Source: Apophysomyces variabilis | Lineage: Eukaryota > Mucoromycota > Mucoromycetes > Mucorales > Mucoraceae | Length of the DNA stretch: 64,000 nt | Direction of reading: 5' to 3' | NCBI GenBank assembly: GCA_002749535.1 | Contig: MZZL01000378.1 | Span: forward strand, 185,735 to 249,734 | Shown: piece after piece, positions 44,633 through 55,818 of the stretch | How the letters are laid out: the number at the start of each line of letters is the position of its first letter | Numbering within the stretch: the first letter of the stretch is position 1 | Notes under the pieces: generated by a model | Told to the model about the DNA's origin: nothing | What the model saw: only the letters and a program-made list of their open reading frames with translations | Databases searched by the model: none | Position numbers and translations under genes: made by a program

Positions 44633-47016
44633 ACTCAAGACAGTCAGCAAGTATACGTTCAATGTCTTTTTACATATTAGTCCAGTGTATACCATCATGA
44701 TGTAATTGATTCTCAATACTCTGTAACCCGTAATGACCTAACAGATGTGCTTTCAAAATAAGCATATCTCTTTCATAAATAGGAGGTGTCATGTATTCAG
44801 CAAACTTCAATGTTCAGATAGCCATATTGTGATCATCATTGTTTGTTTGTGATGATAAAGAGTGATTGGAATGTTCTTTGTCATCCGTTAGTAACTTTGT
44901 ATTGGCACAGTTACTGTCGTTAGATGCTAAAGTTATAGAAGAAGAAGAAGAAGAGCTTGTTGATGAGGAAATATTTCATTCTTTATTTGCCTTATAAATT
45001 TTAGTAGAGCGTAACTTGTCAACCGCATTAAAAGGAAACTTTTCTTTTTTTGGTATAAGAAACTCTTTGTTGGTGATTCTCTTGTTTTTCTTCTTGACAA
45101 TAGAACCATCACTAATAACATCAGCACAACCAATCCCCCTCCAGAAGTAAAGGTACTTCTTCATCAGAATAGAGGCAAGAGAGAGCGTCTGGTATCAAGT
45201 TACTAATGCCAGGTAAATAAATGCATGTGAACATGTATGAGAAGATAGATTCCCACCATCCCAACATGAGCGCACTGGGAGATTCTTGAGTATTCAAATA
45301 TATCAAGCTTTTGTGATCCGTGTGGAGTGTAAATGGAATCAGATACAACTACTTGTGGAATTTTAAGAAGGAGTATACTACTGCAAGCAATTTATATTTT
45401 GTAGTGCTATAGTTGTGCTCAGATGGTGACAGCTTTTAGGAAACTATGGCAATATACTTTACCTTATTATTGATAACTTGATACAGAATGCCAGCAATAC
45501 CAGTAGCACTTGCGTCAGTAGCCACGTGAAAATGATGAGAAAGATCAAGAGCAGAAATAACCAGTGCGTTGGCCAAGGCAGTCTGTAAGTTCTTAAACAA
45601 CATTATATGACAATCAGTCCAAACATTCTGTAATATCTTATAACCATGGAGTTGGTTCAATTCAGCTGTAAGCTTGGAAAAGAATGGGATAGATGATCAG
45701 AAGAATGACATAAAACTGAGGTAACTAGCCAAATGACGTCCTGTAGTAGGCAAAGGCCAGGTATAAGCATTCAATACCTTGCATAGATCAGGTATGAGCT
45801 TTTCACTAATTAGAGACCAGCCAAGGACGTTGACACTCTTTTGTGCAAAGACTATCTTGTCAGGATTCAAGACTAGGTTTGCTTTGGTTAACCATCTAAT
45901 AACCTCACTAATATAGTCAGTATGATAAGAAAGTGGAGGAAATGTAGAGATTATAATATCATCAACGTAAACGTTGATGTGGAGAAGATCCTCAAACAAA
46001 GTGGTCAAGCATCGTTGTACAATGGATCTAACATGGGTAATACCAAAACACGCCTTATGATGGATGTATTGTATACCTGTAAAAGGTGATATGAAAGCCA
46101 ATTTAACTCAATTGGGTTCATGAATGGCAAACGATATAAAACATGCATAAATGTCTAAAATCGTATGGATAGGGGCATTACCAATGCGTTGATGAATTGA
46201 AGAAATAAGTAGAAGCTACTGTCGATCATTAACAAGAAGTTGTTGATTCAACAAATGAATATCACATACGATTCTAGGCTTTTTCATAGAGTAATTGCCC
46301 TGAGAATCTTTCTTCTTAACAACAAGCAAAGGACTATTATAAGCCGTATAAGATGGTGCTTTTTTAATGATACCTTCGGCCAGCTATACTTCGATTTATT
46401 GTTGCACAACATCATAATAAGCTTCTAGTAATGGGTATTGACGTTAATAAGCAATAAATCCTAGCTTCATTTTCAGATATATGACTGAACCAGGCAGGCT
46501 ACAGCTGGTATTCTTCATATCAATCTCTAAATTGTCCTTGAGCAGCTTGTTGACTACATCCAACATCAGTTTGCATTCTTCAATAGTACTATATAGATCA
46601 TCGTTTGGTTTGACGCTATCAGGATCAATTGGATCAGGCTTTCTTGGACCAGTATGATTGAAATAAGAACTGACAAGACCTGTAATACCAATGTTCAACC
46701 TGGGTAAGATATCAAGACCAAAGCAAATGGGTATATTTTCATAAGAAAAGAATGGAAAAATTTCAAATATATGTTTGACATTGACTTTATTATAGAAAAC
46801 AGACAATATGGTATGGCCAATCCATTCATATCTAGAATCTCTATGTCTAAGCTGCACATTACCATTTGATTTGGTGAAAGATACAGAGGAACCAAAGGAT
46901 TTAAAAAATTCAGGCATTACTAGTGAACATGTTAAGCCTGTGTCCAGCAAGGCATATATTTTGATGTTTTCTATAATAAGCAGTAAAACCAGAGAATTAG
47001 ATTTCTGTTTTGGCAA
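44633..47016 (-). pseudogene. Gypsy-A2 pol, 5' part (protease to integrase zinc finger)
   Basis: Protease ALLDTGLTCSLV (about 46955). RT with VYVDDIII (about 45970). RNase H with ATDASATGIAG (about 45515) and TDHKSL (about 45320). RNase H frame ends LLLEGDWLC, TGA near 45121. The integrase frame (from about 45164) overlaps it in a different frame, as in Gypsy-A1. The slip point is GGAGGGGGATT (45143-45133). Confidence 0.88.
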
Positions 47017-47916
47017 ATTGGAAAATTAAGTGTCAAACTTATAGTTCTGCGCATTTGCAGCTATCATGAGACTCTCTTCATCAGAATTGAGTTCCATGTT
47101 CTGTGTTTTTTGCACCATTAAAGGTACATCGTTGTTATTAGTTTGCTGAGTGTCATTTACTGATGATGACGTAGACAATGCACAGACTACAACATCCCCA
47201 GAAGAAGACAAAGAAGAGAATCTGGAACGGATAGCCGTATTACACTGATGGCTAGGAGACTAGCCAGGAGCACTGCAGTGATAACACTTGTTCTTAACTT
47301 TGGGTTCTTCATCCTTTTTCTTTGCCTTGCACTCGTCAGTGTTGTGGATAATAACCTGATGAAATGAGCAAAACTTGCCTAACTTGACTTTCGATTTACC
47401 AGGTGAACTGGATAAAGATGACAAAGTGTGTCTAGACTTCTTTGAGCTTTCTGGAGGATCAGAAGTAACAGAAGAAGAATGCTTAAAACTAATAGCAGCC
47501 AGAGTATCTAAGTGACGCGCTTGATTGTAAAGATTTAGAGCTTTTGAGCACATAAACTCCAAGTTGTTTTTGGCTTCAGTAGAGGCTGACTCTAGAGTTA
47601 TGTTAATGTTCTTAACCAAATTAGCAGAAAGAGCGCACAGGAAGTATCAAATTAGAACGTGAGCATCACAAACACCAGGTCTAATGTATAAAGCATTATA
47701 GCAATCAATAAACTACTCAATGGTCTCTTTTTGTTCCTTAAAACGCATTAATAACAATTCTTCATAAGTATAGGCTTTGTTGTCCTCAACTGTTAAACCA
47801 TAATTCTTTACAAGGGCAGTTTTGAATTCCTGCCATATAATCTCAGAAATAGGCTTATTAGAACTTTCAACAAACTGTTTCAGCCAAAGACGTTGATCAG
47901 GATCTACACGTGTAAT
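47017..47916 (-). pseudogene. Gypsy-A2 gag, C-terminal part
   Basis: From 47619 a 119-codon run matches A1 8836-9193 (KNINITLESASTEAKNN; FCSFHQ; CYHCSAPG). Upstream pieces to 47916 match A1 8540-8800 with stops at the same Gln codons. Cut by the Gypsy-E LTR at 47917. Confidence 0.8.
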
Positions 47917-48143
47917 TGTGGTATTCTGATAAAGTGTATCAAGGTAGATTCATAAGCCATATCCTTTACATACATCAATTGGACTTGTTTCAGATGTATA
48001 ATCTCCATTACAAAAGATTTATTCTTTAATCGTTAGACATAGGTTCTTAGTTCATAATCCTTCTTTCAAGAATAAACACCAGTCTCAACGTATTCTCTTG
48101 TTTGAGTCTCTGTGTCTGATTCATTATCCATCTTAATATAACA
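47917..48143 (+). repeat. Gypsy-E 5' LTR (inferred, 227 bp)
   Basis: Left edge set where Gypsy-A2 gag homology stops and TGTGGTATTC begins. Right edge set by ACA before a T run. Contains AGTCTCAACGT (48081-48091), the inferred start of the transcript. No second LTR available to confirm. Confidence 0.55.
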
Positions 48144-48161
48144 TTTTTTTATATTGAATTC
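48144..48161 (+). promoter_or_regulatory. Gypsy-E putative self-primer binding site
   Basis: Seven T, then ATATTGA (48151-48157) and ATTC. It would pair with TCAACGT of AGTCTCAACGT except for two transitions at one CpG. Confidence 0.45.
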
Positions 48162-49530
48162 TGAAACCCCTGTCAAGATGTCAATTGAAAATCAAACATC
48201 CATCCCCAAGGTTAATCCTCATATTTCTGTTTCCAGTGATCAATCAATGGATGTGGATCAACATCCATCCATCCCATCTATGGATCCATCCATTCTTGTC
48301 TTGTCTGGTGAGACCAGCCCAGTTATCAATGGTCCTGGTTTAGTAGTCTCTCTGCCCTCATCAGTATTTCAAGGCAGTAGCACTTCCAAGCATACAGACC
48401 CAGTTTTCAGTGCCCTCCGCACATTAGCTAAATTAAAAGAGTTAGCAAATCAAAAAGAGCGCTTGTATAACAACGCTATGGAAATGAATGAAGCTGAGAA
48501 GACATGTGATCGCCTGCTAAATAAGTTCTATATCGCTGAAGAGCATGTTGATAAGTTTTCTCTTCTTTGTGCGAAGAAGTATCCTGAGTGTAAGGAATTT
48601 CATATGTCTGTCAGTGTTGTTTCTTCATGTAAAAGTTTCAACATGAGCTGCTCCGCCAATTCTGAGCTTCAGATGTCTCAACTGGGAGTTAAATCCATGC
48701 ACAATATAAATCAAAGTGCTGCAGTTCCCAGAGACTTGCCTACTCTTTAACTTGCTGGTGACACCAAGTGGAATATGAAAAAAGACGTCCATGATTCTGC
48801 TTGTTCTTTTGTAAGAGCATTCAAGGCTCAATTGGATGTGTACCAAATTGGTTATGATGGTCATTGGGAAAGACTCCTCAAGTTATGTCTGAACAATAGT
48901 CAAAAGGTTTGGTTTGACGCAAAGCTTGCCCATCAAAACTTGTCTTAGTCTGAAGCTGAATCAATTCTTCTATATAAATTCGATACTCCCATACATTGCT
49001 ACTGAACTCTCATGCAAACTTTCTGTATGGTTCAAAAACGTGGTGAAACACTTCCAGTGTATATTGAGCGTTTCCAAACACAACGTCTTGAGTTTAGATA
49101 TGAAGAAAATGAAAACCTCATTGTTATGTTCATCTCCTCTCTGCTCCTACATTATTGCAATCATGCTTGCTTCATTGTGGCGTCCCTGTTCAGTGCCAAC
49201 ATCTCAACTGACTTAGATAAGGTGTGTGATCTTGTCCTGGCCATGACCTTGGATGGAAAACGGTCTTTAGAAGAGGATGACCATTTGATCTCTCACTCAG
49301 TAAAGCTTAAGGTCAACCAAAACATGGTAGGTAAACATGAGAGGACTGCATATGACAGATCTTTTGGTAATCGTAGCAATAAGGGTAACAATATGAGTAC
49401 CTCACAGGCTATGGATAAACTATGCACCTATTATTATAAACCATGGTTCTATGGTCACCGCTGCCCTGAATTCTTGAAGGCAAAAGGAAAAAAGGCAAAA
49501 GAAAACTTGGTGGCCCGTGCAGCATAGGCC
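48154..49530 (+). pseudogene. Gypsy-E gag
   Basis: First 198 codons open from ATG 48154 (a second ATG at 48178). Low-complexity SPSMDPS start, helical ALRTLAKLKELANQKERL. TAA at 48748, TAG near 48946, TGA near 49005 (Gln/Trp/Arg codons in relatives). A 171-codon run to 49527 ends with a Cys/His cluster (CTYYYKPWFYGHRC) and a Lys-rich tail. Confidence 0.8.
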
Positions 49531-50790
49531 AGTACATCATATGACCATAACAACCCTTTGTCATACCAATCTGATGATGAATATGTAAACACAAAAGAAG
49601 ATGATATTATGCAAGAGCTTGATCTTGAGGCATTAAGTAAGCATCATTTAAAAAATCGCTCTATGAAGACAAATCAAACTAAATTGTGTTTCATACCTCT
49701 GACCTTACAGAATAAGCAACTACTAGCCCTTGTGGACACTGGTGCTGATTTCTCAGCCATAGACAGTGAAATTTTTAAAAATCTATTATATAAAGTAAAC
49801 AAAGTTATTGGTAAAATAAGCCTAGCTGCACATGGTCATGAGATTGAGTGAATTAGAAAAACTGAACCAATTGAGTTTTTATACAATGGACATAAGATCC
49901 AACATTCATTTAAAGTAATGAAATTGTCAGAAGGTACACAAGTAAGTATCAGCATGGATCTTATGCCAAAAATGGGTATTGCATTGTCCAGAATAACCAC
50001 TTCATGGAATGTTCTAACAAAACGTGTAAAAGATAAGACAATATATGATAAACTGGTGCCAAATGAATCACCAGTAGGTACAGTGGAAGAACGTAAAAAG
50101 TTTATATGCAGTATTGAACCGTACATTGAAGCTAACAGACATATCCTGAAAAACTCTTTTTGTACTGTACCCAAATCTGTCATTTACCTTGACATGGAAG
50201 AAGGTCATACTGCCTTCTGAAGGCAATATCCAATCCCATATTTGTTAATTCCATTGGTTGAAGACACCATAAAACAATGGTTAGAAGAGGGTACTATTGA
50301 AAAGGCTCCTATAAATATAGCCTGGAACAGTCCATTAACCTTAGCTCCAAAAAAAGACACTAAGGGTAATTATACAGGTAAAAGACCCTGTTTAGATCTC
50401 CGTCACATCAATAAGTTGCTTAGGGAGGATAAGTATCCATTGCCATTGATTCGTGACATATATTTCCAATTGAAGGGTGCACGCATTTTCAGCATGTTAG
50501 ATCTCAAGAGCGCATTTCATCGCTTTATGATCGCTGAAGAACATCAGCATAAAACTGCTTTTACTGCCCCTAATAGAGTTCAGTATATGTTTCGAGGATG
50601 TCCATTCAGTCTTAAACTGATCTCTTCCAAATTTCAAAGAGTAATGGCTTCTTTATTTCATAAGTTACCATATGTAACAGCTTTCATAGATGACGTTGTA
50701 ATATATTCTAAATTACTTGTGGAACATGCAAACCATATACAAAATGTCATAAAGATCTTGACAGACGTTAATCTGATCTTAAATCCATAA
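49531..50790 (+). pseudogene. Gypsy-E protease and partial RT
   Basis: Protease LALVDTGADFSAID (about 49725). RT with EKAPINIAWNSPLTLAPKKD (about 50300), LDLRHINKLL, VQYMFRGCPFSLK (about 50580) and catalytic TAFIDDVVIYS (about 50680). Stops: TGA 49849, TGA 50218. Ends after NLILNP at 50790, where Gypsy-F inserted. Least decayed pol in the window apart from Gypsy-D. Confidence 0.88.
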
Positions 50791-51218
50791 TGTCGTATTT
50801 CAACATACACACAGACCAATAAACGTCTTCACATTACCCAAAGCAGTAATTAAAAGAAGAATAAAGCGGAGATCATAAAAAAAGACTTCTTCTTGAACCT
50901 GAAGTCGGTCTGACACAATAACAGTCTGAAACCTGTTGAATAAAGACACAGTCTAGACTCAGAAACTCAGAGATAACCTCTTTACCATGACTAAATGAAA
51001 ATCTACCATTGGCTATCCCAATGAAAAACTTTTCTTCGTCATGAATATGTTTACTGATTGGTTTATTATCTGTGTCAAAGAAACTACGATCTAATAACCG
51101 CTCACAGTATAAATAAGACTTGGAATCTAATCTTAATAAAAAAAAAACTCTTTTCTCGAGTCTCAAGGATTTATTCTTGTTATCCATTTCTTATCTTAAA
51201 TTTCCCTCAGATTCCACA
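50791..51218 (+). repeat. Gypsy-F 5' LTR
   Basis: TGTCGTATTTC...GATTCCACA. Contains AGTCTCAAGGA (51159-51169), 60 nt from the LTR edge. Confidence 0.75.
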
Positions 51219-51234
51219 TTTTTTCCTTGAATTC
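51219..51234 (+). promoter_or_regulatory. Gypsy-F self-primer binding site
   Basis: T run then TCCTTGA (51224-51230) and ATTC. Perfect 7-nt complement of TCAAGGA in the inferred transcript start AGTCTCAAGGA. Confidence 0.65.
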
Positions 51235-51242
51235 TCATTACT

Positions 51243-52445
51243 ATGTCTACAAACAACTCTGCTACTCCCATCTGCCATGCTTCCACTGGTTCAGTATCAA
51301 CTGTTTCTTCTCTGTCCTCAGCTGATATACTTTTCTCTCCTGAGATATTACCTGTCCAAGACTCCAACCCTATGGTTTCTTCTGATAATAGTATCTCTAT
51401 CAAGAACGATGTTACCTTTTCTGGTCCTTCATCCATTGTCAGCTCCTCTATAGTCTCTGGTTCCTCTGCAGCATCTACTTCCATGGAAGGCGTTCAATAT
51501 GAAGGTCCATTCATCCCTAGTTCTTTGTCCTCAAAGCACAGGGACTCATCAACATCTACCACTCTGCTGGTTGAGCACTACCAAGTTAAGCTTGGTAAAC
51601 TCACCAAGCAATATAGTGATATTCTAGCCTCTGTAGACCCAGAACAACTCAAACAACTTATGACAGAAATTCGTAATACCTGTCTTACCCTGGAAGAATT
51701 TAAACAGGTAAAAAAAGCATGCGATCAACAAAAGGTAAAAGTACTACCTGCAACATTCGCATCTACCACGTCGAGATCCAGAATCTCATACTGTGATATA
51801 CTGGTCTTTCAACTCCAAGATTCAACAATTTGGAAGAAGGATTGTGAAGTATTTAAATCAGTGAGCAGTTTTCTGTAAACCTTCCAAAAGGTGCTCAAAG
51901 CCAACAACACTGACATCGATGCATAATGGAAAAAATGGTTGCCCATTGCTCTCCATCCTGATTATAACCCATGGTTTAAACAGCACCTTGCAAACCATAA
52001 CTATAAGTGGAGCGAAGCTGTCAAGGTGTTCCAAAAGTGATTTGATTCTCCAGACCATCGTAATGCCATGGCGAAACAAGCATATGTCATGATGATGCAA
52101 GAAAATGAATCTGTATAAGATTACACTACTCGATTCCAAAAGGTATACCATGAAGGTGGACTTACTGATGATCAAGGTCTTGCTCTGCATTTTCTGGCTT
52201 TCCTCCTGCCATACATCCAGGAGAATGTTCAAGTTGCCTGGTTCGGTCGTCATGGTAATGCTCTTCCTACCACATCTGAACAAGTCCTTGAGGTTGCTCT
52301 TTCTATTTCTGTGCAAAAACGTAGCAACCGTCACCTATACACTAAGGGCAAACTGTCCAAACGATGTGCCCATATATCCATTTCTTCATCTGCCACTTCC
52401 AATCACGCAACACCAGTCCATACAGTAAAAGGATGCAAATACCAT
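51243..52445 (+). pseudogene. Gypsy-F gag, truncated
   Basis: ATG 51243 (MSTNNSATP). Ser/Thr-rich N-terminus, 211 codons open to TAA 51876, then a gag-like stretch with stops near 51923, 52037 and 52117 (WKKWLPIALHPDYNPWFKQH; YTTRFQKVYHEGGLTDDQ). Ends at the start of a possible Cys/His cluster (GCKYH) where hAT-3B begins. Confidence 0.75.
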
Positions 52446-52620
52446 TAGGGATCGTCAAAAATCCATGATCCGTTTATCTGATCTGATCTATATCTGTTTA
52501 AGTCGGATATGGATTGCTAGTTTTGAATCCATTTTATAAACGGATCAGATTGCTTCAATCCGATCCGATCCGTTTAATCCGTTTAGTATCACTTGGCTTT
52601 TTTCAAAGGATTTTTCATCA
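52446..52620. repeat. hAT-3B left subterminal repeats (ATCCGATCC)
   Basis: Overlapping GATCCG, ATCTGATC and AATCCG motifs, mirrored at 56525-56648 (ATCCGATCCATC, GGATCGGATATGG). Confidence 0.8.
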
Positions 52621-52970
52621 TACATATAAGAAACAAGAAATAATCTGATAGTTGAACAATAACACAATGACGTTTACCTTGTGTTGAATAAGTTTATTAT
52701 TAGCAGCCTCTATTTAAGTGTTGGTTGCACTATTCTTGGTTGTATGAATATAAACGCTGCACATTATGAATGAGTAATTGCATAGTGTATACAATGTAAA
52801 AAAGCAACAAAAGGTTAATAAAAAAAGCATTGTCAGGGGCTTCAGAAAATATAGATCGAGTTGACTGCAGTTGTTTTTACTGAATGGGATGACGAGTCTA
52901 TAAAGTACTATACGAAGCATAGCTCAGTTAATGAACAGAAAGTAAATTGCAAGAAAACACATTAGTAAAG

Positions 52971-53186
52971 GCGCAGTAGTATTAAGCAGAGGTGGAATGG
53001 TGGGAAAAAAAGATGGTGGTCAACGTAAGTGCGCAGTACTATTAAGCAGAGGTGGAATGGCAGAAAAAAAGATGGTGGTCAACGTAAGAGTGCAGTATTA
53101 TTAAGCAGAGGTGGAATGGCAGAAAAAAAGATGGTGGTCAACGTAAGTGCGCAGTATTATTAAGCAGAGGTGGAATGGCGGAAATA
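52971..53186 (+). repeat. 60-bp tandem repeat in hAT-3B 5' region
   Basis: About 3.6 units starting GCGCAGTAGTATTAAGCAGA with internal GATGGTGGTCAACG. Same as 14908-15125. CpGs retained here are TpG/CpA there. Confidence 0.85.
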
Positions 53187-53673
53187 AGCGCGATTGAAGA
53201 ATGGCAATAGAAATTTGGAAACAGTAGCTTAATAAAGACAAGAACTCTTCAGTTTATTGATTTTGCAATGCAGAAATGAATAATTCTAAGCTTGTTTAAA
53301 ACTTACCTTATCCCTACTGTATACGCTACTGTGCAAAGCATATGCAAAAGAAAAAGTAGTTGCCATAGTAAAAGCTTATATAACCCAAGTCATCGCAATA
53401 AAAGCTTACATAATCCATGTTGTCAAAGTAAAGGCTTATGTAAAAACTAACGGCTTCCCCTGAATCCAAGATACTGCGGCAAAACACTATAAATACCTAT
53501 CTTGTTATGAATCGTTTTTTGTCTGAACACATTCTCCTCGTTTATACTATCTTTGCTATGCAGTTCTCAGTCGCCGAATCTTCAACAAGCGCTCAGAAGA
53601 GACAATCCTATGATACTTTTATAGGCTTAAAATATATATGATTGTATCTAACCTTTTCTAGGAATCATCCTCT

Positions 53674-55818
53674 TTGGTTATATCTGACGTGGAAGACAAT
53701 GAATCCACTACCAGTTTTTCGTGGCAAGAATCGTATATGTCTTTTGTTGCAGAACCAAGCAATGATGATCTTTCAGAACAAGGATCATCAATTGGCTCGT
53801 CCAACAAAAAGCAAAAGTCTGCTACCAGTTGGATATTCTTGAATGGCTGGGCAACTCGACAAAATGTAAATGGTGCTAGTACAATTGCTTGCAACTTTAC
53901 AAGTCCTCGTGGTGTAAAATGCCAACAGATTTACGTCAGTTCTACTAGCTCCACTGGAAATATACTCAAGCATCTTCGATCTAAACACAAAATTACCAAA
54001 GATTCTCTTGCTGCCACCTCTGACAACACTTTCCTTACTGCTGGACCAATGGATAGGTTCATTTCAACCGTCGATGGAAAGCGTATAAACCAAACGTTCA
54101 GCAAAGAAAAATTCTGTGAGCTCCTTCTTGCCAATGTAATTGCTACTGCATCTCCATATACATTTGTCGAAAGAAAAACGTTGCAGGAATTGATATACTT
54201 TGCATACAATGCACCGGATCTCACAAGTCTAAAGCTACCTAGTTCAACGACCATCAAGCGTGATCTGGAAAAATCTTATCAAAGATATGAACAAGAAATT
54301 GCAACCTTGCTACAAGAGCAACCTTACCTTTGCTATACCATGGATGGTTGGACTAGTGACATGAAAGACGCATTTCTTAGGATAACCGCACACTGGATTG
54401 ACAAAGACTGGATATAGCAATCAGTCGTCATTGGTTTTGAACCGCTTTATGGACCCCATTCCACGGTGAACATGGCAGAAACGATGATGGATGTGTTGCA
54501 TAAATACGATCTTACATCCAAGCCATTCTTCTTGATGACAAATAACGCATCCAATATGACGGCACTTGCAAGGGAACTAGAGCAGATAGTGGGAAGTGAA
54601 GTCTTTGCAGCAAAGGACAACCATATCCCATGTATGGGTCACACTTTCAACTTGGCTGTCCAGGCAATTCTACGTGATGGTTTGCGCGCAGAGGCATTGG
54701 AAGAGAAGGAAGGCAATCTGACAGATGATATAGAACAAGATGTTGAGCACTGTCCTGGTGAAAGTGTTGGTAAGGATCATATTATCCAGAAATACACTAT
54801 GACTAACAGTTCTCCTTACCAGGTGGTGTCATTAGACGATTGCGTCAAGGCATTATTAAAATTTGAGTATCACCACAAAGACGGGCATTGTACAAGCGAT
54901 TCTGCGATTCAAACGATGTAGGCAACAAGGAATTGATTGTTGATGTCAGAACGTGATAGAACTCCACTCTTGAAATGCTCAAGAGAGCATATAAACAGCG
55001 AGAAGCATACAACGCCACTTGTTGTTCAATACAAGAGCTTTCTGAATATGCACTTTCTACAAATGATTGGTTGCAAGTTATTGAAGTGAAAACCCTTTTA
55101 TCTGGCTTTAATACATTTACTGCCCTGCTTTCTGGTTCAAAATACCCATCAATCAACGCTTCCATGATTGCATACAACTGGCTCTTCAATCACATTGAGG
55201 ACTATAGAGAAAAGAAAATTGAAGTAAGTATTTGTGAAAACCTATGGTTCAATATGATACTTACTTTCAATACCATAGTCCTTTCCTGAAATCGCTCTTG
55301 CTGCTGAACATGCCTATGACAAATTGAAAAAGTATTACAGTCATGCAATTGCACTCATCTATTCCATTGCCACTGCTTTGGATCCTCGGGCAAAGTATGG
55401 ATGATGGGAAGAGGTGTCATGGCCGGCTGAATGGATAGGCCAAGCAAGGGATGCAGTTGAACAAGCATGGGCAGATGAATTTCGACCAACAGCTGCAATG
55501 GTTGCAAATGAAGAAAGCAGTAAAGTACAACTCTTCAAACCAATGCCGCCTAGGGATCAACTGACTGATTACATTGCAGAGCCACGAACTGATGGAAGCA
55601 TGGACGTTTTGGAGTACTGGAGAAGTCGCAGTGGGCAATGGCAACAGTTGTCGCAAATGGCGTTGAGGTATCTGGCAGTTCCTGCAAGTTCAGTTCCTTG
55701 TGAGCATTGCTTTTCACGAGCAAAGTTCTTTATTCCACCAGAGCGCAATCAGCTGTTGCTGGAGTTGTTGAAACAGTCAATTCTCTTTGATTCGTGGAGA
55801 AAGTTTTTAGATTGTTAG
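53674..55818 (+). pseudogene. hAT-3B transposase
   Basis: Open from ATG 53674 (an upstream exon beginning near 53572 is possible) for 247 codons to TAG 54415. N-terminal zinc-finger-like region with unusual spacing (IFLNGWATRQ, KCQQIYVSS, HLRSKHK). First catalytic region YTMDGWTSD (about 54335). Second region FFLMTNNASNM (about 54525). Middle (54466-54921) and C-terminal hATC (55414-55818; RYLAVPASSVPCEHCFSRAK). In-frame TAG 54415, a frame break near 54920-54975 and TGA near 55403. Introns probable near 55224-55290. One of the better hAT-3 copies, but not intact. Confidence 0.85.

Larger units (their letters stand above)
35649..47916 (-). mobile_element. Gypsy-A2: second copy of the Gypsy-A family, carrying Gypsy-B and cut by Gypsy-E
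   Basis: Minus-strand relative of Gypsy-A1. 3' LTR 35649-36026, PPT (AGAAGGGGGC, 36037-36028), pol and part of gag up to 47916, where the Gypsy-E LTR begins. Its 5' LTR and gag start are not in the window. Gypsy-B is inserted in the integrase zinc-finger region with TSD GTTAC. Somewhat less mutated than A1 in pol. Confidence 0.9.
47917..50790 (+). mobile_element. Gypsy-E: 5' LTR, gag and pol to mid-RT, 3' part missing
   Basis: Inserted in Gypsy-A2 gag. LTR 47917-48143 (TGTGGTATTC...ATATAACA), gag 48154-49530, pol to 50790, where the Gypsy-F LTR starts. No 3' portion or 3' LTR appears to the right of F in this window. Confidence 0.8.
50791..52445 (+). mobile_element. Gypsy-F: 5' LTR and gag only, cut by hAT-3B
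   Basis: 428-bp LTR, PBS, gag. Everything 3' of gag is missing at the hAT-3B junction. LTR start TGTCGTATTTC resembles Gypsy-B/D (TGTCATATC). Confidence 0.8.
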
